Of a DNA stretch of 64,000 nt, positions 52,601 through 59,780 are shown piece after piece (position 1 is the first letter of the stretch; each line of letters starts with the position of its first letter). This DNA is from Leishmania mexicana MHOM/GT/2001/U1103 (taxonomy: Eukaryota; Euglenozoa; Kinetoplastea; Trypanosomatida; Trypanosomatidae). The stretch spans positions 248,001-312,000 of the forward strand of contig NC_018318.1 of assembly GCF_000234665.1 (NCBI RefSeq), read 5' to 3'. Both the position numbers and the translations under genes were made by a program. Below the pieces are notes generated by a model. That model saw nothing but the letters and a program-made list of their open reading frames with translations. It did no database searches and was not told the DNA's origin.

Positions 52601-53343
52601 CTCTGGCTGCGACTACGGGCCTCAGTGTTCCCCCTCCAGCTGTTTTTGTTTCTCACCCTCGATGCGGAAGGATGTCGGGGCGGCGGAGACTGTTCGCCTT
52701 CCGCGCTGGCGGTTTGGCTCGGCGTCGTTACCACACGCGACGCTGCTCTATGCACTTGCGGACTCGCCCCCATCCTTTCTGCTGCTGTGGTGGTGCTGGG
52801 GGCACCGAGGGCTGCGCCAATGATATCAGGCTGATTGGGCAGCCGACCTGGGGTGAGCTCGACGTGCAGTAGGCAGCGTAGCAGGTGGGCCTCAACCTGC
52901 TGCGTGCAGGCGACAAGGTGAACCGCGTCCACGTCGCCATCACTGACGTCGACTCGCTGCAATGACGCGCTGCAAGCCGGTCCGTTGGCTGAAGGGGATG
53001 AGCGCTTTTTTCTAGCGCCGCCCTTCTTGATCGAGTGCAACACGTCGGCACCTGCGTCGCCGATGGCAGAAGTCGCTGTGAGACGGCGTTGCACATACTG
53101 TGCCATCACTGTTACCAGCATCGCTGATGCGTCAGCTGACGACGTACGCGGCGACGCTGCAGCGCCGAGGGTGCTCGGAACGCTGCTTGCGCATTCTTTC
53201 TTGTGTTCAACGGAGCTACTGGCACCCACGGCAACGCCAGGTAACGTACACAACGAAACAGCAGATTGGGCCCCACTTGCCGTCGTCCTCGCCACGAAGG
53301 GAGTGGCGTCGGCGATGTTGTTGTCCCCACGCTTCTGCATCAT
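40693..53343 (-). CDS. giant 4216-residue low-complexity and coiled-coil protein
   Basis: An uninterrupted frame of 12.65 kb that encodes 4216 residues. Roughly residues 1-3200 are mostly low complexity (Ser, Ala, Pro, Gln and acidic runs) with short hydrophobic, possibly folded islands such as STEELIMDWMHDALIPLFF and TFDANLLPYLLLNQLFFTT. Residues about 3210-3980 are a long heptad-like coiled coil rich in Glu, Gln, Arg and Ala, with repeated phrases such as EELRRRLEDEL. A second short coiled coil lies near 4110-4160 (LEERVHQLEE), and the protein ends in a basic tail. This layout suggests a cytoskeletal, flagellar or centrosomal scaffold, but no domain was identified. The ATG at 53343 is immediately followed by a second Met. 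I found no frameshift or stop. Confidence 0.92.
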   Translation of the reverse strand: MMQKRGDNNIADATPFVARTTASGAQSAVSLCTLPGVAVGASSSVEHKKECASSVPSTLGAAASPRTSSADASAMLVTVMAQYVQRRLTATSAIGDAGADVLHSIKKGGARKKRSSPSANGPACSASLQRVDVSDGDVDAVHLVACTQQVEAHLLRCLLHVELTPGRLPNQPDIIGAALGAPSTTTAAERMGASPQVHRAASRVVTTPSQTASAEGEQSPPPRHPSASRVRNKNSWRGNTEARSRSQRSSVAAAAEASSSSPRARASSGGTKAKELYYTYTNQGIPPPQRRPRGGGPAAATSTPPMRVPSRSSSSSAGADSAEPVERPQAATEGRRRASRDSAAATAARDTGKDSTVTSPPQADTSEDVPPAYTRGRSAFPCTRGGAVRPLHPTEIRAALRSWPSRIAQYVLATSFAEQELRSAAASAGGGTHVDAPAAHGATRSNAPASHAHEQGSAAATASSQVGDGAEEDGDEDEDEDEASVVIDVLLRRLCDMLQHTRLAADIGDAGAEQPPSIDFPSFARFYLADGDAGSIASDSDTDERVPRQRFGKDGDVHLYLTQLAEVLLPTFTPGGASASGFARQGEAHSMGGFALSGDFATDIGMLLKHTPLITVPRHPPELPARTPALGLADINAATPLWTARGALWRALRSLLNFSPSSSHNPTMCTTPLVVGLVRRYTPGRPDSSSGGSDGDGLRVRFLPVADLIRPAGVTTPAAAAPASDDGLRDRQDAAHDPLRTPVFYTAVFLEVTGEDVLHSTANHEDAVALEEESTSKVRYEANVPEVYRDRHRRRIEAQNRRGIHYSSGITHGEAALGSGTSNLNGDAGASASATYALEGATALSTRDRCLSRRQCALWEKLLALVHFVHVSGTPAEVETTARYVTLVIRRRRGARQQPQPHPRQASSASASAAPVSIAESAALPSVPVFFFTLTETSALRSAAATAAKARQILLCNDQDDSDDHDAVPFDAAHGALTQTGSASSTAAAAGRSNFFGSSRLGLRALLGWGKGAATAPPNQPVSLSSSLQDRNTHSSIRARPRREEGGPPRRAPPTEPPSPAVQDDSTEELIMDWMHDALIPLFFETTVSGSVASHQGLAAPAKPFEGNERDDSHDDESAVAATAGRRRAPYHLRSQRVLLGRVQAVTPSMVYGSFTTTASSATVALACDMDAVMEAVVQDSTFDANLLPYLLLNQLFFTTDGSSVDAAHDTFNSPPPRARSAPVPERTPEHPRSAAAGQQQPQQAAIQSHGLRPIHSLPTSAAAAASAHSPNAHARRVSFLEDASISTPLRLDTRLPVAESGTGSPWQQQSPNTPSATSPERSSSIAGSPRSILKSGRRYKREKLIRSSAPAASVVPFRSLFLWRLLAAEVLGSGSRAHGTSKQEQQQQQDLCNISAVSTTLCTTSAAYLRYTQALAVRVASDVATAVLLAGLLAEQYACYRQLRGHDDQTYRDDSSAVTERDHGSIHRGTAGSEKNHNSGDAPAEVNVEAARWGALRCDDILPLANGAALAFARAAFAPMLCYDDDAPAHLAGVITEVESGVDVSDACDEDECKREQRDDPDSGQSSPSITSYVDGHRGQRDVSKDGATPHRRRASVPFVISLLSPSLPADVLNRLQTLSVVCRLHIRQEVLESITRPLDVVMRRLTWVLARLHLHALCRPLDDFLRRGSATALLRDADGSAQGVHTEHPFWHLVREVLDMYRKCLLLPHLLADVGAPLLVTVPAASTDDKGVAWEAAVNRHEGGNKADARTHEEEPSGVSSEERDVITPLTTYQASVTPLTLTSAVPLTTRIGTAIPKLRVSREQQDQQQQPVVRSARRGGVGFVPLSFVNASFDPAHSYSLLPAQRSVLQPTPSRWSVTPALGGWNPHSVDPDDPYDLQSFAVDGRAMRLTGDAAQAAGCRSSSALNGATSDFAKAATSSLGLQRSPPFASLCAHGTMFGSQVRVPLEAGTGTDMATAVPVLGNCFSGRRTSDNATSMVASSSRVVQLASKHGFEAALELLHGCAGDASCDVDAALPGSLLHSPPRTVDVPVFAAPDTAESRHLGQSPSGIFDFIAVATPHRVATAAGSAASGYEESPRCATSSGSDASQRQVQQAQIASHGSSFPTPAFAAPLLCRLQAAVSTKRARDREDTEGGEGQPRKSPRPTQQQQQPQRMAHQGHTPLVGASESADAVTGSTARAVGESPLSPEENAEVATMASETSVEGLVLHVGSGVAVESPLLSPFVTEAKHMMVEALLLRRVLPWWTQRTLDMEQDVAKRGKGSDDAYAGDTTAPDSEAAPNCPAQPLWMRGCSVSPPTTRSTVSTAPAASRERRDGPARVAPSTAASPLTEQMAQLQRENAELHGRLRSTQLLLADIHQTCSGMRMAARQYEQAVAPEEEERAAAAAPTTAVTDSNLSLADGAGTLAPLQQLDLISPPSLSSTPQVVPGKGDVAVGSPHDGATPEKVMTPDSAASPLEGFSVTIPLADGVPPELLYFARTEEGRERVVELCQRIMVLLSGAATVEDSKDKAKSLPPSAVACGSDLPSRLPSSTSHSFLLHSLSQGMQGSQCLSPPETTSVELAATAVLCGGYGVRRRHSAVSRGPSQLFSPLEPQSFRRTSTAFTLMSLAPAGALAMSNTITAETPCSTPTPIAVLLLGASSDHSSEDSPAPLSRESSLHQQQQQHMPPLPPWSSSAQSSPPSVASQHVAHPVFSSADVDVQKVVLSAHPAAALSPVSSVLLTPNGTSPLLRRAPLWNQATQVTPPVPSPWELAAAVTSSPSSTTSMVWSTQVRHAPPQRHSSSPDDVETDAHTSDEQQHSRVSGSAALNADSVDSHGTQVVTPYHDRRHHHGENGDGNCDDRQAPPSTLSSPSVHSSPLARQTSSVVESQGSTALSSSMPPPLSSPSSSSSTMFSEASSDPPFAARTRPYKNGLAVTTTPAHTDTPHAVLIREDDSDVQDSAIADTEAAADAAAEVAESNGGVEAAEDDVVETAAMAVGGAKLTGKRVEVAANASRADHEDGLSEQPAVLQQTDEAPDLQASLSGTALPLPRVLLAASLPQPSYQRTPASLAFHQSPDGTLSTSSVTRRVSVGTLSSSLSSSPSPPTVQRTNSDLTTCGERHVTASDDETEDASHKSDSASCCDSVLPVQRAIANDADEADDAVGQKPNSTKATVQQTRRPSLPTRKGTNGSSPASPSSIGRKQAARHVRIATTVSSSPWRERTPVRNSEAAVTALADLQQRLSGSSSAVVELRQQLQQVEQELREKAKAMACLTEQLAATEAALGAARHAATVAEKARPQERPSTPSPPPPPPRASVATSTEALLLSPSADSSPSSLRAQPLRRVHELEDELRNANFRMDQWRALLDAERHAHVVQMDQLTQRLESEQRRSARASRSRSRSLSPLGSGAGSLPCVESSVRDEARAAQPPAPPPSLASFPPPAAEVRRLSLTTGDVERPPVSLTEQQRINTLMEQLQVVEAHAAEEHTQRVAAEDGIRALERERRLLREQLEALENERAIAQVQQRQKEHDSDQREEALRRELESHMQTLTAMQAAQAASEELQRHLKGELDAERRARAAAAAADTAAAHMATQDHLMRDSEAAQQQLRCERDRALQREKEALAHAAAEAQAAQLQIAALRQRIESTTDQLRTAEADSREHLHRCITAETQAAALESAQKALTDRVMVLEEELSGARAAHKQWQQDTDERERALRREYEEATASADAAMEAQRRANSELQQRFEDELRAMQRAQAVRDEGHRTAFGEVTRKLADAEQAAHLALDDLRHERETHERTTAALQEAQSEKEELHRRFEAVLEKLHLAELDADEHCRQRDRIETLKVELEAARAQEQEAAKKAEDALRREAETHMRTIATLQEDKSAHEELRRRLEDELQSEKLARAADTAAHTAALTSAQGQVSRVEQRAQDMADALRREEQAHARTLVAMQAAEEANRQLLRARAAQEAHAQQRTRSWLSAREACLLAWMEAKTLLMVDAWSINCAERQLQLHEQRPRRREAQRQQTPSLVSPSPTAAGTPPVGSARRCERQSRGREKRHGQPPAPDAVAPVQAASVLPRAEPEMVVLSVDDPLGLRYELQRKASHIATLEERVHQLEEARAVDQQVVSTLQKLLAQDEMRNGNGIAVAARLPPPPPPLPMAGASWSSRSPLRTPSQAWPARDHPTLVDGHRSPTALLWDPHPGNHGSAASPPGTTERRRLTPNEYRRRYTSL

Positions 53344-56062
53344 CCGTCCTCCACCTGCTTCCAGAGCGATGATTGTGCGTTTCTCTTCTGCGTGTTAGCC
53401 TGTGATTTGCGCCAAGCGTGTCGTGCTACTTGCGGATAGAGGGGGGAGGAGCTGGTTGATGAAAAGCCTTTATGATGACGGGGATGATGCCAGTGGTACA
53501 GGGTGCATGCCGAAGACAATACATAATAGTAATAACAAGAAAGGAAACCACGACAACGTACGCGAAGACCGAGGAGGTGACGCGAGAAACACCGAAGCAG
53601 CGAAGGGTGCGTGAAGGCGCAGCGACAACGAGGAGAACACCACCACCAACGATAACAAAAGAGAGGGAGAGAGAAGACGACTGTCTGCACCTCACAGCAG
53701 GTGCACGTAGGCGAGAAACCGAGTCGATTCACCGGTATGTGGCTGTTTATTGTGATAGTACCTGGCTCTGTCGCTGCAGATGAAAGGCTGGGGTGTGGTT
53801 GCCAGTGGTGATGGTGGTGAAGAGGGAATAGCGGAGGCTGAGGGGGACACAACACGATGAAGCGCCAAAGAAAAGGAAAACCGGAGTCGACTCGGGTTGA
53901 CACGTTCCAGAAAAAAAAAGGAGAAACGAAAAGGTGAAGGCGCGCTTGCGCACAGAGACGCCACAGATCATGCACAGCCAACGCACCCAAACGACGACGA
54001 CTTCCCGCCGCCCGGTAGGAGAATCAGAAAAAAAAGACAAAGTGAAGAGAGCCAGAGCGAGCAGGCGAGGCGAAGATGAGCGGTGGATCGTCACCTCGCC
54101 CCTCTCCCCACTCCCCTCCACTTCCTCTGTCTGTTTCTGTCGTGAGGTTCGCGCCCGTTCGCTATGCAAAACGCCTCTGAGCGCGCAACACACACCTCAC
54201 CTCACTGTTGTTGTTGTTGTGTGCGCGCGCGCTCGTCGGTGATTGTTTCTTTTTCCTGTTCGGTACGGATGCGTGCGCCTGCCTCTACATATATGTATAC
54301 GTGGGGCTTTGGGCACCACTGCTGCCAGCCGACCTCACACCACGGCGCGTGGCTCGCGGTGAAGGGAGAGAGGAGAGAGGGGGAGAGGGAGAGGTCCTAA
54401 AAGGATGAGGAGGGAAGCTGGCGCGATCGGGTGGCGGACGGTGACCCGCAGAGGGCGCACAGGAATGCGAAGCACGGTGTAGGACGGCAGTGGAGAAGGA
54501 GTGGGCGGGGGAGGGGGGGGGGAGAGAGAGGGGAAAAGGCGCAGAACGAGATGCACGTCTCCACCGCGTAGGAGTAGAGCATGAGGGCCACGTATCCGTG
54601 CGCTGCACACATCGGGTCACCAGTCCAGCCTCGGCCACCCTCGGTGGTGAAGGAGACAACCGTGAGCACGGTCGAAACACGCAGCCAAGCACACGAAGAT
54701 CATGGACGGGAACAAGGAGAGGGACAAGCGGGCCACATCAACGAAGCGCTCGCGAGGTGACTCTTCCGTAACCCCCCCCGTGAATCACTCCCTCTCCTGC
54801 CATGCGGTTCTCAGTGCTGGAAGGCGGATGCACCACAAACATGTGTGTACATATATATATATATACATTTAGAGAGAGAGACACTGCTTCAGCAGCTGAT
54901 TTGCCGTCTTGGCTGTGTGTCTGCGTGCTTGTGCGTACCGCTGGCAGACGAGGTTCCACCACTGGTGTGTGCTTGGGGGGAGGGACTGGCTTCCCACTCG
55001 TTCTTTCGTTTTTTTTTCTGGTGTTGTTAAAGTACGTCATAGTTCATTAAGCACACGTCGGGGAAAGAAGGCGGTGTGGGGGTGGGGGCTGAGGGAAGAG
55101 TAGGGCACATCAACGTCCGCGGCGGGCAGTCAAACGGAGCACACGCAAGGTGCCACACTGGAACCGTACACAGGGTAGATCCACACACGCGGATTTAGGA
55201 TGGAAAGAACACGGCAAGAAAAAAGGGAAGGGAAGGGAGGGGGGGGGAGGAGAGCGAGATGGACGGTGCTCGGAGGTCAAACGCCGAAAAAAACATCTCG
55301 GCAGCATCCGCAGCACGGAAAAGTCTACCAACACCGACGGCGACAGCAGCGTCAGCACAAGCCAGAGAGAGAGGGGTAGAGAGACGGGGGACGGTGCACC
55401 GCATATCGGTGACGCGTGCTCTCCTCTCTCTACCCCTCCCGAGGGAGTCGAAACAGAAGACACAAAGAAAAGCACATTCTCCTCCCCCTCCTCCTCCTCC
55501 TCCCCCCACCGGGCACCCACACACATCGAACAAGGGCAACAAGACCAATAACATGGAAAGGAAAGACATGCTTGGGCAGATCGGCAGGGGGAGAGTGCCG
55601 GCACACACGCGTACAGTCGGCAGATACAGACAAGACAACAACAACAAAAAAGGCGAAGACGGGCACCTGCATGCAAGGACTGGGCGTGTGCGTGTGTATG
55701 GGTGGGGGGGAGAGAGTGCACAGGCTCACTACAATCGTAGGGTGCACAGAACTACAACAGCTGCTCAGTGACACCCCTCCCCCCTCCTCCCATCTCTCCC
55801 CCAAAATAAAACGACAACGCGGCGCCAAACAGAGACGATGAAATCCAGACATCAAGCCTTCACGTGGGCACAACACTCGTTGCAGACAGATACATACACG
55901 TCACAAGCCCACTTCCAGCATGTGCATCGGCCTACATCGCCTTCCCCTGGGCGCGCTCACGACCTTTAGATTCGATTAGACGTCAGACAACGTGGCGGTC
56001 CCCGCGTTGATGGAGGCGCTTCGCTTCGTTCTCGAAAAAAATGCACGTCGGCTCCGCACAGG
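53344..56062. other. 2.7-kb spacer upstream of the giant gene
   Basis: Purine-rich plus strand, a TA tract near 54850 and a GGGG-rich block near 54510. No gene seen. Confidence 0.65.
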
Positions 56063-57400
56063 CTATGCCTCGCGCTTGCTCGGCGGCTTGTAGACGCCAG
56101 TCGACCCCCCGGCGCTAGGTGGCTTGTATGCACCAGCACTGCTGCCGCTACCAGCAACAGGCGGCTTGTATGTGTCAGCAGAGACACCAGTGGCAGTAAA
56201 TGGCTTGAATGCACCAGCATTGCTGGTGCCAGCGCTCGGCGGTTTGTAGACACCAGCACCGCCGCTGCTCGGAGGCTTGTATACACCGGCAGATGGCGCT
56301 GCGGTGGCCGGCTCCGGGGGCTTGTACGCCTCACCGGTCGAGGCAGGCGGCCGGTACGCCCCGGCAGCCATGCCGCCAGGGGTAGGGGGCTTGTAGGCCC
56401 CAGCACCGCTGCTGGGAGCACTCGGCGCCGGCGGCTTGTACACCTCGCCACCAGACGTGCTCGGCGGTCTGTAGGCACCAGTGCTGGGGGGCTTGTACAC
56501 ACTCCTGCTGCCGGAAGGAGGGCAACAAGCGCCAGCCGAGGAGCCACCAGCGCTACCACGCGCGGCCGTCGGTGATGACGACAAAGTCGTCGAAGCCTCC
56601 ATTGTGCCGCTGCTCTTGCTCGGAGGTACGTACTTGTTGCTGCCCGCCACCACCGTGGCGGAGGTCGGAGATGAGCTGAACGATTCCTGCGGAGTCGCCG
56701 CCGGAGCGGACTCGCCGTTCTGCGCCTGAGAGGGCAGTGGCATGGGCTGCTGCTGCTGCTGCGACTGCGAAGGCGTCGATTGTGACTGCTTGCGTGCGTT
56801 GCCGAAGGTTTCCTCGAGTGTCGGCAGATTCTCCAGACTCAGCCCCTGCGTGCGCGGCGCGAAGCGGTTGCTCACAGCGGTGGCAGCGCCGCCCTCTCCT
56901 CCGCCAATAACGCCGGTGGCATTGCGGTGACCGCGTGCGACAAACTTCGCCACCTTGGTCTCCTTCGGGGAGCTCTCAGGCGACTGCGCCTCATTGTCGT
57001 CGCCACCAGCAGCGGCCTTTCTCTCCGCTGCCTCGGCCTCCTCCTTGGCCTTCTGCGCCGCCACCGCCTGCACTTCTTCCTGACGTTTCGAGTCCTGCGA
57101 CGCCTTCACGGCGTCCCACGTCTTTGCACTGCGCGTGGTGCTGGCGAAGTTGAGGCTCACAGCAACCACTGGCGCTGCGACGGTCTTCTCAGGGGCTGGA
57201 AGTGGCGATGCGGTGCCAGCAGCCGCTGAGGCGTCGCTGCCACCGGTGTTCACCACTGTAATGGGCTTCGCAGCCGTGGTGCTCACCCGCGGCACCGTCT
57301 CCAGCCCGAAACCGCCAAGAGCTGCGTCATCTGCGGACTTTTTGCCCACCTTCTTCGAGCTCTTCTTGTTGTTCTTGTTGAGGAAAGTATCAAGGTCCAT
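56063..57400 (-). CDS. basic protein with C-terminal YKPP-type repeats, function unknown
   Basis: Predicted 445-residue protein. The N-terminus is lysine-rich (MDLDTFLNKNNKKSSKK). A predicted helical charged segment (AKTWDAVKASQDSKRQEE and following Ala/Glu/Lys residues) lies near residues 90-135. A Gln-rich stretch and KYVPPSK occur in the middle. From about residue 300 to the end there are 12 copies of a short unit built on [YF][KR]PP, for example VYKPPSTG, AYRPPSTS and TYKPPVAG, at irregular 9-15 residue spacing; one copy is degenerate (AFKPF). The protein ends SKREA. It looks largely disordered. Association with RNA or translation factors would fit the basic, repetitive, Tyr-containing tail, but that is only a guess. 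The start is the first ATG after a CT-rich leader. Confidence 0.88.
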   Translation of the reverse strand: MDLDTFLNKNNKKSSKKVGKKSADDAALGGFGLETVPRVSTTAAKPITVVNTGGSDASAAAGTASPLPAPEKTVAAPVVAVSLNFASTTRSAKTWDAVKASQDSKRQEEVQAVAAQKAKEEAEAAERKAAAGGDDNEAQSPESSPKETKVAKFVARGHRNATGVIGGGEGGAATAVSNRFAPRTQGLSLENLPTLEETFGNARKQSQSTPSQSQQQQQPMPLPSQAQNGESAPAATPQESFSSSPTSATVVAGSNKYVPPSKSSGTMEASTTLSSSPTAARGSAGGSSAGACCPPSGSRSVYKPPSTGAYRPPSTSGGEVYKPPAPSAPSSGAGAYKPPTPGGMAAGAYRPPASTGEAYKPPEPATAAPSAGVYKPPSSGGAGVYKPPSAGTSNAGAFKPFTATGVSADTYKPPVAGSGSSAGAYKPPSAGGSTGVYKPPSKREA

Positions 57401-59780
57401 GAGTGCGGGCCAGGCAGCAACAGACCAAGAGAGACTTGCCCGGCTGTGTGCCTCTTGTGACTCCTCTTTAGGGCTTGCCCGTTCCAGGGGGTGAGGGGAG
57501 GGCAGTAGAATGGTTACGTGGGCGAAGATAGATCACCCGCTGTGTATACGCGTGTGTGCTGCTCAGGAGGTTGTCGGGGACGGAGGAGGAGCAGCCGCAC
57601 CACAAGATTGATGTGTGCGTGAGAGAGGTTTTATGTTTGCGTTCCTTACGGGCTGGAGGCTTCAAGGGGTAGTCTGATGAAGATGGACAGTGGAGAGGTA
57701 CCACCAGAGAGGCGCTCAGCGGTGCTGATGGAAAGCAAAGGAATAAGTAAGAGGTGAGAGAGGGGAGGGGGTGCGGTCGTGGCGTTCACTGCAAGACACA
57801 CAGGATACAGAAAACTCTTCACAGGAGCGGTCAGCGACGCGGACACACAGACGCACAGGCGCAATGAAGGTATAAGAAAGGCGGCGGAGGAGGAGGGGTG
57901 AGTGGCTGCGATGGGCAGATGATCCACAGGACCGCACTCTCAGTGAAAGAATGGGCGAGGGAGAACAGCCAGAGGGATGACGTTGAGGAGAGGAGGCGCG
58001 GTGCAGAACGACGCAACGCATGGAAATGTGAGCACCAGCTACAACGACACCACTCAGAGAAAGCCGAGCATGAGAAGCACACTACTGGCCCTGCAGATTA
58101 GCTATCACGGCCCCCGTGACATGTGCTTACACGGGAAGGGAAGGGAGAGGACAGGGAGTCCGCGTGTTGCAGAATGGAAAGAGTCGAAAACACGCTCCCC
58201 CCCACACACACCTGCGCTTCGTGAGGCACGTTACCCGCTTCAGAGATGTCCTCCCCGCTCTTTTTTTTTAGGCCCTCTTGCGCTGAAGACATGAGCCAGT
58301 GCTACAGGCGCAAGGGGCAGAGGAGAACAGGTGTGGTGGAGGAGAGTGGTGGGGCGATGATGATGTGTTGGCCATGACGTTTGCTGCTTGGCTATTGTGT
58401 CGCCGCCACTCATTGAGCGGAGCGCGACAGCAGACATGGATCGTTCCTGTGGGCATGTCCGTCGCTTCCATGAATAGGAGGAGCGTAAACAGCGCGACGC
58501 CATCGCCCACACTCAAAGAGCGAGCGATGCGCCATACGCAGCGCTCGGTGAAGGAGCGTGCACAAGCGCCGACAAGCTATCCAAAGCTCAAAAAAGAAGA
58601 GAGGTCCCCGCAGGGCAGCGACTTCTCGACATGAGAGAACGCCCGCGCGCACACATCGAAACACCTCCACACACACAAAGGTTCAAGACGGAAGCCGAAG
58701 AAGAAAAGAGAAGGGGTGAGAACGGGAGCACACCGCGGAGACATCTATAAAGGGCAGCACGCCACCAACATACATCCGTACATGTATATACGTATATATA
58801 TATATAATATTAGAAGGGGAGGGGGAGGGGAGGGGGGCAGAAGCAAGGAGTGGTGGCACGGCACTCAAAGGAAGCAGAGAGATGAGAGGTGAAGGAAAAA
58901 TGTGTGTGTGTAGGGGAGGGGGCGGTGCAAGGAGAGTGCGTGCTTTTCAGCACTGCACTTTGTCGCCACGCTGATGGGGACGCCACCGCCGCACGCTGCT
59001 GACTCTCTGTGCCATGGCACAAGCGCCAACACCAAGCAACACGTGTACCACGCAGCCATCTGCTGGTGCAGGCTTACGGGAGAGAGAAGAGTAGAGGGTG
59101 AAGACGATTGGTTAAGGGGGTCGGTGGTGGTTGGTGGTTTGGAGAGCGGCGAGTGCGGTGTTTGAGGCATTCCGCACCACCTCCGCTGACATATGGCGAG
59201 AAAAAGGAAGTTGAGTCGCTCCGGGTCGAAGACAGCACTACCTACATCATGGTACGCAGCCCAGCAGTGGGGAGGGAGGGGGGAGAGGGGAGGGGCGCTC
59301 AAGAGAGACGGGAAACCCTCTTGCCCCTCTCCCCTGCCACACAGTACAATAAAACGGAAGAAATTGCGAGCAGTCACGGAGCGAGAAAGAGCCGAGAGGG
59401 CCGCCGCCGCCGCCGCCCACCCCATGCCCCCATGCCCCCATCCACTTTTGAAGAACAGGCACCCACCCACCCACCCACACACACACATACATACACACAC
59501 ACCAATCACAGACGAACATCACTGCGGACGCAGGCTTGACACAGATGACTTAACGCACAGGAATAGCACGGCCACCAAACAACAAGAGATCCGTGCCCAT
59601 GTGTATGCACATGGAAAACGAGAAAACGTAAGTGAGGGGAGAAAAACAGAAGCCACCAAGGGTGGCCAAGGCTGAGGTAGCCGCCGGTATCACGATACAT
59701 GTCAGCGTCAGAAGCCTTGGCTCTTCCGAGGGGCGGTTAGAGAAGAGAGGGCACAGCGTCGGGCGGGCGCGCGCGCGAAC
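57401..59780. other. 2.4-kb spacer between kinesin and YKPP-repeat genes
   Basis: Contains a TA tract near 58790 and CCCA/CA repeats near 59460-59500. No gene seen. Confidence 0.65.
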
